Shown: positions 41,848 through 52,257, counted from the first letter of the stretch. The stretch: 64,000 nucleotides of DNA from Drosophila persimilis (GCF_003286085.1 NW_020825289.1:2542001-2606000), one strand, 5' to 3'. Translations and numbers: made by a program. Notes: generated by a model from the letters alone, not told the origin.

Positions 41848-44007
41848 TGTAAAGTAGTGATCCTAGGCTGGGGTCAGTCTCAGTCTGCCCAGGGTCACCT
41901 ACAGTTTATTTGTAAGTTGCTGAGACGTTGAGACTGGGGGGGAGGCGGGTCGTTGGCGCAGGGATCGCCGAGCCGCCGTCAACGACGGGGCCTTCGGGAG
42001 AAATTAGGGGGGGGGGGAAGCGGGCGATGGGCCGGGCGGCGCGAAACTCACCCGAGACGCTGCACTCCCCGACTTCAGCAGGGTAAAACCCCTGTTGCCA
42101 AGGTCGAGGTGGGCCGCGGGTCCGGGGAGGTGAAGGAAAAGGATAAGGGGGGGGGGGGGGGGCGCCTCTGCCGAAACGCGTACCACTTCTCACTCCAGCA
42201 GGGTAAAACCCCGTTGCCAGAGTCAGAGCGGGAGCGTAGTGACCGAAAACAGTCAGGAAAACGGAAGGGGAGGGGGTGGAGAGATGACCGCAGTCGGTGG
42301 TCCGACCAGAGAAAACAAATGGAAGCAAAAGAGTTCTTAATTATATGATCAAAGTTTTATTGGATTGATTCCCCTTGCACTCCCTTCTACTCCTACTACT
42401 ACCTTGGCCATCGGCCAGCTCACCCGCGGATCCGGCGCCTGTGTTCCTGCAGCTTGTCCATGCTTTTTCTTTCCTCTCTGGCGCGCGGCCGTTCAACACT
42501 TTTTATACCCGATACTCAAAATGAGTATTGGGGTATATTAGATTTGTGGTAAAAGTGGATGTGTGTAACGTCCAGAAGGAATCGTTTCCGACCCCATAAA
42601 GTATATATATTCTTGATCAGCATCAATAGCCGAGTCGATTGAGCCATGTCTGTCTGTCCGTCTGTCCGTCTGTCCGTCCGTCCGTCTGTCCGTCTGTCCG
42701 TCCCCTTCAGCGCCTAATGCTCAAAGACTATAAGAGCTAGAGCAACGATGTTTTGGATCCAGACTTCTGTGATATGTCAATGCTACAAAAATATTTCAAA
42801 ACTTTGCCCCGCCCACTTCCGCCCCCACAAAGGGCGAAAATCTGTGGCATCCACAATTTTAAAGATACGAGAAAACAAAAAACGCAGAATCGTAGAGAAT
42901 GACCATATCTTTTAGACTGCAGAATCTGAATTGGATCGTATTACTATTATAGCCAGCATCAAGAAAACAATTTCATTTTTTCTCGCCCTGTCTCTCTCTA
43001 ACACACAGGTAGCATAGGCGGCTTTGCTTAGAGTAAAACATTAGCGCCTAGATCTCAGAGACTATAAAAGCTAGAGCAACCAAATTTGGTATCCACACTC
43101 CTAATATATCAGACCGAGACGAGTTTGTTTCAAAATTTCGCCACACCCCCTTCCGCCCCCGCAAAGGATGCAAATCTGGGGATATTCACAAATCTCAGAG
43201 ACTGTTAACGCTAGAGTAACCAAATTTGATATCCGCACTCCTGTTAGATCTCACTATAAAACGTACATTTCAGAATTTCGCCCCACCCCCTTCCGCCCAC
43301 ACAAAGAACGAAAATCTGTTGCATCCACAATATTGCAGATTCGAGAAAACTAAAAACGGGGAATCATAGATAACGACCATATCTATCAGATTGCTGAATC
43401 TGGATCAGATCAGATAATTTTTGTAGCCAAAAGGAACAAATCAATTTGCAGTGGCTACGCAGCGCGTGACATCACGCTCAGACTGATTTTCTGTCTCTCT
43501 CGCACGCACTCTTTGTCGTGTCGTTTAATATTAGCGGCGTCTGCCGGAGGAAAGCCATACTGACTTAGTATCGGGTATAACTGTAGAGTTGCGGTGTCCG
43601 CAGCAACTCACAACGTTCCCCCTCGTTTCTTTATCTCTTCACTGTCCGCGACGTTCCGTCTTCGCTCGCTTCCAAAAATCCACTCCTTCTCTCGCCACGG
43701 TCGCTCGACGTTCTCCCCACGCCTAGCGCTCGTTTTCGGGCCAACGGGACTTTCTCGAAAGAGATCCGCTCTGCTGCCGGCTGAGCATGGCTCTCTCTCC
43801 TCGCTGTTTTCTTTGCGGTTGTTCCGTGTGAGCTGGCCGTTTGGCGGGATTTCGGCTATGCAAAACTTAACTAGCTTATTTACTACCATAGCATATGATT
43901 TTGACTAATACAAATCTCGCTCCATTGCGACTTACTATATTTTCAGGTTGTCTCATTAATCACTTAACTCTTGTTACTATGTGAGGCTCCCAGTATGGGT
44001 CCTCACA
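41848..44007 (+). mobile_element. Long solo LTR of a gypsy-type element, with nested DINE
   Basis: It starts TGTAAAGTAGTGATCCT and ends TCCTCACA. GAGC flanks both sides (41844-41847, 44008-44011) and the CR1 copy G sequence is continuous without it. Without the DINE at 42503-43626 the LTR is about 1.04 kb. It contains poly(G) runs (42005, 42150), two near-copies of a CCAGCAGGGTAAAACCCC-type block (42074, 42197) and CT-rich sequence. The start resembles the LTR at 53876 (TGTAAGGAAGCGATCCT), suggesting related families. Confidence 0.75.
42503..43626 (+). mobile_element. DINE-1/INE-1-like Helentron, complete copy
   Basis: About 1.12 kb with every landmark of the copy at 31701, including the GTCC/GTCT array at 42648-42702 and the 3' hairpin. 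It is more diverged from 31701 than 38256 is. The flanks are T-rich at both ends. Confidence 0.92.
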
Positions 44008-44250
44008 GAGCAAAGAGCAAAACGTTTTTATGTACTGATTATATACGTTCCTGGAGTACTTTGTACTGAGGGCACCATACACAGCCGTATTCTAAAGTCG
44101 GACGAACTAGTTAGGTATCGAGGGTCTTTGTTATATAAGGGTCGTTAAATTCCTTTGACCACCTCTTTACAAACCTAAGCTCGCCTGTGACCTTATTTAC
44201 CACCAGTGTAATTCTCTCGAGAGAACTACCACAACATGGAGCCAACAAGC
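44008..44250 (-). pseudogene. CR1-type LINE copy G, RT C-terminal part
   Basis: Continues copy G after the solo LTR: CAGAGCAAAGAGCAAAACG corresponds to LFALRG..., and the block to 44240 matches ITLVDDL/NKAMGVLGF in inverse. At about 44250 it joins ORF1 of copy B head-to-head. Confidence 0.8.
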
Positions 44251-44899
44251 CGCGGGACCTGCAAGTGCCAACCGTCACGCAGCCGTGCGCCGCCGAAAAA
44301 CTGACTCCGACCACTCCAAGTGTGCAGCAGTTGATCTCGTTTGCCACTCCAAAGGCAACGACAGCTGCTGGCGATGCAGATTCGGTAGCCGAATCCATCG
44401 CCTCGGAGAATGTGCAGCCAAGTACGTCTGCAGCGTCCGTGTCCGTGGTGTCCGCAAGTTCGCTAGTTGTCCCGTCTATAGACGTTCCGGACCTCCGGAT
44501 ATTGCCACCACAGGTACTAGGCCTGTGGTGACTAAACCACTGGTGGGAGTCCCACCAAAACGACAAGTTTTTGTTTCACGGCTGGCCCCTGACCTCACAT
44601 CTAATGATGTAATTGCTTTTATTCAAAGCAAAATAAAAGCCGTGGGTTTAAAGGTGGAGAAATTTAACTTATCTTATGCCAGGGAGAGAGCCTCGTTTAA
44701 GATAAGCATCTCCCCAACTCAATTTGACACCATTTGCTCCGCCAAATTTTGGCCGGAGCATTTGGTGGTGAAGGAGTTTAAGGCTAAGAAGAAGAATAGG
44801 CCCCCCATATCCCTTCCAAATCTTTCCAGTGTGCCACCCTCAACCTCAACTTCCTCTTCCTCAACTTCCCGTCTTGCTTCAACCTTTCCAAAAAACTAA
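44251..44899 (+). pseudogene. CR1 copy B ORF1 (truncated)
   Basis: The frame from TPRDLQVPTV-equivalent sequence to VLGLW stops at 44531. The second frame carries KRQVFVSRLAPDLTSNDVIA and ends at 44899 in STFPKN. The zinc finger is absent because the copy is 5'-truncated. The junction between the frames has the same 19-bp deletion as copy A. Confidence 0.85.
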
Positions 44900-44919
44900 C
44901 TTCTCTTTTAGTAACCTAT

Positions 44920-45816
44920 CAGAATGTAAGAGGCTTGCGTAGTAAGCTCAGCATTCTTTTCCGGGATAGTGTTGCATTTGCTTCCCACGTTATTGTGTTT
45001 ACTGAAACCTGGTTAAAGCCGGACATTCTTAGTTCCGAGGTTTTGGCAGGTCGGTACACAACTTTTAGAAAGGACCGTTCGTCTCGACGTGCAGGAGGGG
45101 TTCTAATTGCAGTGGACTCTTACTTCACGTCAGAACACTTCACAGTCCAAGTTCAAAAGGAACTGGAATTCCTGTGTGTAAAACTGATTCTTCCCGCTTT
45201 CGCTATATTCATTACTTGCTCGTATATCCCACCTTCTTCGGATATTTCAATTTATGAGCAGCACTTGTCCGCTTTAACCGCTGTTTCTTCCTCGCTAACT
45301 GATAAAGATCGTATGATAGTTCTTGGTGACTTCAACTTGCCAGGAACTGTTTGATCTTCGGTAAACGAGTCTAGTATCCTAGTGCCCATGTCACGACATG
45401 ACTTTGTTGACGGCTTGCTTGACCTGTCCCTGTCTCAAGTCAATCATGTGAAAAATTCCTTGGGTCGATTGCTTGATCTATGATTTGTATCGGATCCGAC
45501 CATAGTGTTGTTAACCCGAGCCCTTCCGCTCACTATACCTGAAGACGCCTACCACCCTACTTTCGAGGTGTCGCTAGATATAGGACCAACTGAACGTGTC
45601 CGCTGCTTTCATAAAGCCGAGTTTGCGAAGCTTAATAACCTAATTAGGGATTTTGATTGGTCCGCTGTGTACTTGTGCACTGATGTCACAAAAGGCACAA
45701 ACATTTTTTACAATGCTCTTGGCACATTTTTTGATTCTTGTGTCCCGCTTTCTTGTCCGATTAGATCTGGAAAACCCCCTTGGTTTACCAAAGAGTTATC
45801 CAGTCTAAAAACTTAA
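44920..45816 (+). pseudogene. CR1 copy B ORF2, endonuclease domain
   Basis: 44935-45354 encodes TETWLKPDILSSEVLAGRYT and VLGDFNLPG, then TGA. A second stop lies near 45481. 45505-45816 (ALPLTIPEDAYHPTFEVSLD, GTFFDSCVPLSCPIRSGKPP) is in the next frame. Both stops coincide with those of copy A. Confidence 0.85.
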
Positions 45817-47999
45817 AATCAAGACTTTATACAAAATTTCAAGAAGTGGGTTCTCCTACTTCTCACTCTCGTTATGTAATAGCTCGGTCAAACTTTTCAG
45901 TTCTTAATGCTCAATGCTATAAGAACTACCTATCTCGTTGCAGGATAAGTTTTTCTCAGGACCCTAAACAGTTTTACTGCTTCGTAAACTGTAAGCGTAG
46001 AACGTCCGCACACCCATCCTCGCTATCATTTTGTAATACGTCGGCAAATAATGATCAGGCAATTGCCTATCTTTTTGCCCAGTTTTTCCAAACCACCTAT
46101 TCTGAGGAACGCTACTCTGGTCAACCGTACCCATACGGATTACCGAGGTCGAACGGCATTTTCAGTCCCTTGTTAAATGAATATTCCCTACTTCAAGATC
46201 TTCGACTAGTTAAGCCGGTGTTTTCACCGGGTCCAGACGGGGTTCCAGGTTGTGTACTCAAGTACTGCGCCGAGGCTCTGTGTGGACCATTGCTTAAACT
46301 ATTCACCCTGAATCAATCCTCTTGCTTCCCCCCAATCTGGAAGGAATCGTTTATAATTCCTCTCCATAAAAAAGGTAGCAAGTCTGATGCAAAAAATTAT
46401 AGAGGTATAGCAAAGTTATCCGCTATTCCCAAATTGTTTGAGAATGTTTTAACTCCGCACTTGCAACATCTCTGCAAGTCACTTATATCTCCAACTCAGC
46501 ATGGATTTATAAGGCGCCGATCAACCACCACGAACTTGTTAGAGTTTACCTCTTTCATTATTAAAGGCTTTCAAGGTAACTTACAGACGGATGTTATTTA
46601 CACCGACTTTAGTAAAGCATTCGACTCTGTAAACCATTCCCTTTTAGCACATAAACTTGACCTTTTAGGGTTTCCGCCCTAGCAAGTCTGATGCAAAAAA
46701 TTATAGAGGTATAGCAAAGTTATCCGCTATTCCCAAATTGTTTGAGAATGTTTTAACTCCGCACTTGCAACATCTCTGCAAGTCACTTATATCTCCAACT
46801 CAGCATGGATTTATAAGGCGCCGATCAACCACCACGAACTTGTTAGAGTTTACCTCTTTCATTATTAAAGGCTTTCAAGGTAACTTACAGACGGATGTTA
46901 TTTACACCGACTTTAGTAAAGCATTCGACTCTGTAAACCATTCCCTTTTAGCACATAAACTTGACCTTTTAGGGTTTCCGCCCAACCTCCTGAGATGGAT
47001 TTCTAGCTATCTTTGTTCTAGGTCTCAAAGAGTCCTCTTCAAAAACTCCCTCTCTTTACCAGTAAAGGTTTCTTCGGGAGTACCACAGGGCAGCCATCTA
47101 GGCCCCTACTCTTCACACTCTTTATTAATGATTTGCCTTCAGTATTAACATACTCTCGAGTACTTATGTATGCGGATGATGTTAAACTCTGTGTCCAGTA
47201 CAAGGACATTTCATTTCATTCTCGCTTGCAATCCGATCTCAATAGCTTTCAGTCATGGTGTTGTGCAAACTTGTTACACCTTAATGCCTCGAAATGCAAA
47301 GTTATGACATTTCATCGTTCTAGCCCTTTGTTGGCTCCCTACACCCTATTTGGGGGTTCTCTTGAGAGAATTACCCTGGTGGATGATCTGCGTGTTATGT
47401 TAGACCCCAAGTTAAAGTTTTCCGAACACATTTCTACCATGGTAAATAAGGCCATGGGCGTGCTTGGGTTTATAAAGAGGTGGTCAAAGGAATTTGACGA
47501 CCCCTATATATCAAAGACTCTCTATACCTCGCTTGTTCGTCCGATCTTAGAATACGGCTCCTGTGTATGGTGCCCTCAGTACAAAGTACACCAGGACCGT
47601 ATAGAATCAGTACAGAAAAACTTTTTACTCTTTGCTCTGCGGGGCCTTAACTGGGATGCGGGTGTGAGACTCCCATCTTACTCTAGTAGACTATTATTAG
47701 TAAACCTCCCATCCTTAGTTAACCGTAGAAAAATGCTTGGTGTGATATTTATGCACAACTTGATCAGGGGTGACATAGACAGCCCTGATCTGTTGAGCCG
47801 CATAAACTTCACGATTCCTATTAGACTGACTAGAAATTTTATACCGTTGTTCCTTCCACTTTGTAGATCGAATTATTCCTTGCATGAACCGTTAAGGGTC
47901 TTATGCTCGGATTATAATTCCCTCTACCATATTATATCCACCACTAATTCTCTTCCTCTTATTAAATTACTAATCCTTACACACCTTTCTAGTAATTAG
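45780..47999 (+). pseudogene. CR1 copy B ORF2, linker and reverse transcriptase
   Basis: Frame 1 (45780-46682) covers LKSRLYTKFQEVGSPTSHSR to KLDLLGFPP. A 304-bp tandem duplication then repeats the block from KSDAKNYRG through motif A (DFSKAFDSV), so motif A occurs twice, the second time in 46738-47148. A further frameshift near 47105 precedes the YADD frame (47133-47999), which includes YADDVKLCVQYKD and continues to the C-terminus (LLILTHLSSN). All three pieces would be needed for RT, so this copy is dead. Confidence 0.88.
46376..46983 (+). repeat. 304-bp direct tandem duplication
   Basis: 46376-46679 and 46680-46983 appear identical. Both start TAGCAAGTCTGATGC and end TTTCCGCCC. 304 is not a multiple of three, so it shifts the RT frame. 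Confidence 0.95.
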
Positions 48000-48231
48000 T
48001 AATTGTTGTGGTATTTGTATTTTGTATTTTGATTGCTTGCTTAGTTTCTTAGTAAGTTTAGTGCAAATTTTCCTCGAATGTTAGTCTAATATCTGTCTTT
48101 CTTGCATGTTCGCGTTTGGTTCGGCTACGCACCGCGCGTCATGCGGCAGCTGCTGGTGTCACACGGGCCACTTGACGGTGCAGTAATTGCATCGCCTCTT
48201 GAAAGATGCATTCATTGCATGTCAACGTCCA

Positions 48232-48600
48232 ACAAAATAAAAATGTTTTTCACAAAAATTTATTTCTGTAGGACAAGGAAAATGCAGACCGCACTTCGCT
48301 ATAAATTGTTCTTGCACCTTTTGTGAGCGAATACGCAACGATGTTGGGGGAAGCATAGAGAGTACGCGAGAGATAGCGAATATACGAAATAGATTGTTGC
48401 ACTTTGTCTAGCCCCATCCCACCTAATGGTCAATATTATAGCTTATTTATAACTGTTAAAAATGTAATCAATATTATCGTTTAAATAAGCAACGATTATC
48501 TGGCAACTCTGTATTGTATCGTACTTATAATATATATACCACTTTGCTCAAATAAACGTTAAACCGAACCACTAGGTTTATCTTGAAACAGCTCCGTTTT
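48232..48600. other. Unassigned LTR-like interval
   Basis: Between CR1 copy B and the third LINE family. AAATAAACG near 48552 and CTGTAGGACAAGG near 48267 suggest LTR sequence, but no partner or duplication was found. No gene is seen. Confidence 0.3.
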
Positions 48601-49049
48601 ATATATATCGCTCATGCATGACTTTCTTCAATTAAGATTCGAACTCGAGTCCCAGAATTACCGAACCTGCTGCTCCAAAAAACTAATGTTGGGAAAATTG
48701 CGTCAAATTATAAATACAAATAGTGCGTCTTTTGATTTCGATGCCATCGCTTTAACGAAACCTGGCTTAACTCTTCTATCAATGATCATGAAATTTTCAT
48801 TGACAGTTACACTATTTATAGAATGGACCGCCCATCTTGAGCTGGTGGGGTTCTGGTTGCAGTCAAATCTGATTTCTCATCTGAGTTATTCCCATTCAAT
48901 AACATCCATGGAATTGAATTTGTTGCAGTCAAAGTTCGTGTTGGTTCGGCATTTTTCTATTTAACCTGCTCCTACATTCCTCCCAGGTCTGATGCTGAGC
49001 TTTACTTACACCACCTCTTAGCAATTAATTCTATCGTATAGAATTATTT
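48601..49049 (+). pseudogene. Third CR1-like LINE family, endonuclease N-terminal part
   Basis: The frames contain LGKLRQIINTNSASFDFDAI, then in shifted frames the ALTxTxL block, a GGVLVAVKS-type block near 48845, and FFYLTCSYIPPRSDAELYLH at about 48950-49020. These are the endonuclease blocks seen in CR1 copy A. The sequence is too diverged to belong to either of the other two families. It is interrupted at about 49050 and resumes near 52870. Confidence 0.75.
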
Positions 49050-49184
49050 TGTAACGAACCTCTTTGTTCCGTCTGATTCAGCTAGGCTGGCTCTGCGGTC
49101 GGTGGGCTCGCCGCAACAAATTTATAAAGTTGCCCCGACGAAAAATAAGAACACACGGATTGGGTTAGGTTACTGTATAACAAT
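49050..49184 (+). repeat. LTR-type sequence, left part
   Basis: It starts TGTAACGAACCTCTTTG inside the LINE endonuclease. It is interrupted by the gypsy element at 49185 and continues at 52263. Nature uncertain. Confidence 0.4.
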
Positions 49185-49294
49185 TGCTAGGTATTATATT
49201 AATATCTATATACGGACACACCATCCAAGGGATATAGAATAAAAGAGAATCTTGAAGACAACGCGTGCTTAAGTCTGAGTGTCAATACACTACA
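49185..49294 (+). repeat. 5' LTR of gypsy copy 2
   Basis: 110 bp, TGCTAGGTATTAT...ATACACTACA. Very short for a Ty3/gypsy LTR. Confidence 0.93.
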
Positions 49295-49298
49295 TTAT

Positions 49299-49310
49299 TG
49301 GCGACGAGGA
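49299..49310 (+). promoter_or_regulatory. Primer binding site of gypsy copy 2
   Basis: TGGCGACGAGGA begins 4 nt after the LTR. The matching site occurs at the same distance in copy 1. The tRNA is not assigned. Confidence 0.7.
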
Positions 49311-49361
49311 TAAAATAAAACGTATTAATATACATACACATGTTAAAAGTGCATATAATAT

Positions 49362-51941
49362 ATGAATAGCAACATGACGAAAAATGAAGCACCAACATTC
49401 TATCAAATGGCAACAATTGCTGAGTTTTCGCCACACCAAGAAACGTTCTGCATTTGGAAGGAAAAATTCGACATACATTTGTGCGAATTGAATGTGAAAG
49501 AGGAAAACACAAAAAAGGCAGTTTTGTTGAAGTCGATCGGTACAGCGGCTTACACTGTACTACATAGTTTGTGCGATCCGGTATCACCCGTATCAAAAGC
49601 ATACAAAGAATTATGTGAAATTTTAAAAACACACTACACACCACCTACACTCATATTCAGAGAAAGAAAAAAATTTCACATGTCCACAAAAAGTGAAGAT
49701 GAGACTGTAGCGGAGTGGTATGCTCGAGTTAAACAATTGGCATTGGAATGCAAATTTGGCTCAAATCTGGAAGCGTTTGTATTAAACCAATTTGTGATGA
49801 GCCTTCCCAACCCCATATATGAAAGAATATGTGAAGAAGACGAAAATCTAACTCTGGCTGATGCACTCAAGAAGGCGATGATCATGGAGACGAAGATCAG
49901 CACAAGGAAGACAGAACACAACGTCAACTACATGCATCAAAAGAACGGGACTAGTCAATGGCAGAGGCAAAGAGGCGAGAACAGAGATCAAGCAAAGAGC
50001 AACGGCAGAAGTCATTTCAAGGGCAACCGAAACGTGAGTTACAGAGGCGGCAGAAGCGACGGTGACGGCGACGGCGAAAACGACTGCGACGCTGGCAGAG
50101 AAAAGAAGCAGCAGCCATGCACACACTGGCGAAATCATAACTCAAACAAATGCAAGTATAAGGCATGCAAATGTCACAGCTGTGGAAAAATAGGTCACTT
50201 GGCGAGCATTTGTAAAAATAAATCAAAAAAATCCGTAAATTATGTATCTCAAACAAAACATGACACCTATTCTGTTAATAATTTTGATAATGATAATTAT
50301 AACTTTTCTATCTATAGCGTTGATACAACCTCAACTAGTGGAGTATATTATTTACCTGTAAAAATTGATGGAAACATAACGAAATTTGCTTGCGACACTG
50401 GTGCACCGTGCACATTGGTTCCAAAAACATTTTACGAAAGCTTAAATACCAGCAGACCACTTAGAAAATGTCTAGTTCCATATGTAGATTACAATGGAGA
50501 TTCAATCAAAGTTATTGGTGAGTACGATGCAACGATCGAATATCGAGGTCTAAAAAAACAAATTGTTGTTGTTGTAACCAATGCAGTGAGTCCACCTTCG
50601 CTAGGTAGAACATTTTTGAGAGCTTTTAATTTTGAGTTAATGCAGGTGAACAATGTGTACGTAAATGAACCAAATTCTGTAATTACAGAACAGATTAAAT
50701 CGGAGTTTGCTGAAGTTTTTGAGCCTCGTTTAGGTTCATATACTACGAATACGATATCGTTACTATTAAAAGAAGATGCAAAACCAATATTTTTCAAGCC
50801 TAGGTCAGTACCATTAGCATGGAAAGAAAAGATTGAAGTGCAGTTACGAAAATTCATAGATGATGGAATTTTAGAGCAAGTTGTTAGTTCTGAATGGGCA
50901 ACACCTTTGGTACCGATTTTAAAACCAAACGGTGACATACGAATTTGTGGTGACTATAAGGTTACATTAAACCGGTCTTTAGTCGACGTAAAGTATCCAC
51001 TACCTCGAATAGACGACATTTTTGCAGCGCTTGAAGGGGGTACACTGTATTCAAAACTTGACCTGTCAAATGCTTACAATCAGCTAAATTTAGATGAGCA
51101 ATCTCAAAATTTGTGTACTTGGAGCACACATATTGGACTATTGAAAGTTAAACGCTTACCATTTGGTATAAAAACTGCAGCAGCTATTTTTCAAAAAACA
51201 ATGGAAGGGTTGTTTCAGGGTATGCGAGGAGTTGTGGTTTATCAAGATGACATAACAGTTACAGGACGAGATCTTCAAGAACATATTTCAAACCTAAAAG
51301 CTGTACTTAGAAAACTGAAATCAGTTGGACTTAAATTAAATGACAAGAAATGTGAGTTCTTTAAATCCAAAATTTGTTACCTAGGATTTTCAATTGACAG
51401 GATAGGACTGAGCAAAAACAATGATAGAGTTGCGAGTGTATTGTTTGCACCGGCTCCGGAAAACGTATCACAGCTTAGAGCTTTCATAGGCATGGTAAAT
51501 TATTATTCAAAGTTTATCAATAACTTCGCTCAGATAATGAGTCCTTTATATGCATTATTAAAGAAAAATACAAAATTTAATTGGACACGCGAATGTCAGA
51601 GTGCATATGAAGAGGTAAAGAAAGAAGTAACTTCTGAACAAGTTTTAGTTCACTACAACCCAGATCAACCGTTAGTATTAACGACTGATGCTAGCAGTCA
51701 TGCAGTTTCAGGTGTTTTATCACATAAATGCAATGAAGAAATAAAACGTCACCTGGATCAAATTAGAAACCAAAGCACTAACAATCATACATCGCCTAAT
51801 GCGAAAACACCTGATGTCGAAAGCAATTGTTCAGTAGATGACAATTCCAAAACCAACAATGAACAAATAGTTTCTCAACAAACACCCACCAGGAGAGAGT
51901 TGAGACCACGTGAGGCAGGGAAGGTAGTAAAGCGTATTTAA
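49362..51941 (+). CDS. Gypsy copy 2 Gag-Pol fusion ORF, intact but internally deleted
   Basis: 859 codons in one frame from the first ATG after the primer site. Gag capsid part: residues 1-200 (CIWKEKFDIHLCELNVKEEN). Basic Gly/Arg-rich linker to about 255. Zinc knuckles: first degenerate (CTHWRNHNSNKC, one Cys lost), second CHSCGKIGHLASIC at about 271. Protease with DTGA at 345-348. RT from about 470 (FIDDGILEQVVSSEWATPLV, KLDLSNAYNQLNL), with YQDD at 627-630 and the RNase H start TTDASSHAVSGVLSH near 780. The ORF then jumps to the integrase tail (HLDQIRNQSTNNHTSPN) and ends VVKRI. Gag and Pol share one frame, so no frameshift signal is needed. Without integrase it could move only with help from another copy. 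Confidence 0.9.
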   Translation: MNSNMTKNEAPTFYQMATIAEFSPHQETFCIWKEKFDIHLCELNVKEENTKKAVLLKSIGTAAYTVLHSLCDPVSPVSKAYKELCEILKTHYTPPTLIFRERKKFHMSTKSEDETVAEWYARVKQLALECKFGSNLEAFVLNQFVMSLPNPIYERICEEDENLTLADALKKAMIMETKISTRKTEHNVNYMHQKNGTSQWQRQRGENRDQAKSNGRSHFKGNRNVSYRGGRSDGDGDGENDCDAGREKKQQPCTHWRNHNSNKCKYKACKCHSCGKIGHLASICKNKSKKSVNYVSQTKHDTYSVNNFDNDNYNFSIYSVDTTSTSGVYYLPVKIDGNITKFACDTGAPCTLVPKTFYESLNTSRPLRKCLVPYVDYNGDSIKVIGEYDATIEYRGLKKQIVVVVTNAVSPPSLGRTFLRAFNFELMQVNNVYVNEPNSVITEQIKSEFAEVFEPRLGSYTTNTISLLLKEDAKPIFFKPRSVPLAWKEKIEVQLRKFIDDGILEQVVSSEWATPLVPILKPNGDIRICGDYKVTLNRSLVDVKYPLPRIDDIFAALEGGTLYSKLDLSNAYNQLNLDEQSQNLCTWSTHIGLLKVKRLPFGIKTAAAIFQKTMEGLFQGMRGVVVYQDDITVTGRDLQEHISNLKAVLRKLKSVGLKLNDKKCEFFKSKICYLGFSIDRIGLSKNNDRVASVLFAPAPENVSQLRAFIGMVNYYSKFINNFAQIMSPLYALLKKNTKFNWTRECQSAYEEVKKEVTSEQVLVHYNPDQPLVLTTDASSHAVSGVLSHKCNEEIKRHLDQIRNQSTNNHTSPNAKTPDVESNCSVDDNSKTNNEQIVSQQTPTRRELRPREAGKVVKRI

Positions 51942-52147
51942 CAATAAAATAATATAAAGAAAGGAATTATGAAATCAAATTATGTACAAATTAAACACTG
52001 AAACAAATACTAAATAGATTAAGAAGAAAGAAAAATACGAAATCACATAAATTTTATATACGCTAATTAGATTAAGTACACAAATCAAATTGTTATAAGA
52101 AAATAGATTTGTAAATGACATGTATATTAAACATCTAAGGAGAGGCG

Positions 52148-52257
52148 TGTTAGGTATTATATTAATATCTATATACGGCCACACCATCCAAGGGATATAG
52201 AATAAAAGGGAATCTTGAAGACAACGCGTGCTTAAGTCTGAGTGTCAATACACTACA
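52148..52257 (+). repeat. 3' LTR of gypsy copy 2
   Basis: 110 bp, TGTTAGGTATTAT...ATACACTACA, preceded by a purine-rich AAGGAGAGGCG tract. Confidence 0.93.

Larger units (their letters stand above)
44251..48231 (+). mobile_element. CR1-type LINE copy B, 5'-truncated
   Basis: It starts inside ORF1 at PRDLQVPT and runs to the CR1 3' terminus. Very similar to copy A in inverted orientation, with the same ORF1 deletion and the same endonuclease stops. It differs by a 304-bp tandem duplication in the RT and about 75 bp missing from the 3' UTR. Confidence 0.92.
49185..52257 (+). mobile_element. Ty3/gypsy-superfamily element with 110-bp LTRs (copy 2)
   Basis: 110-bp LTRs at 49185-49294 and 52148-52257 differ at about three positions. 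ACAAT flanks both ends (49180-49184, 52258-52262). The 3.07-kb element carries one long ORF. Compared with copy 1 it lacks most of RNase H and almost all of integrase. LTR similarity suggests a fairly recent insertion. Confidence 0.95.

Noticed and set aside
41906-42348. Overlapping frames of 131-140 codons with Gly/Pro/Arg-rich composition
   Set aside because: They lie in a GC-rich LTR with poly(G) runs; open frames are expected by composition and no domain is present.
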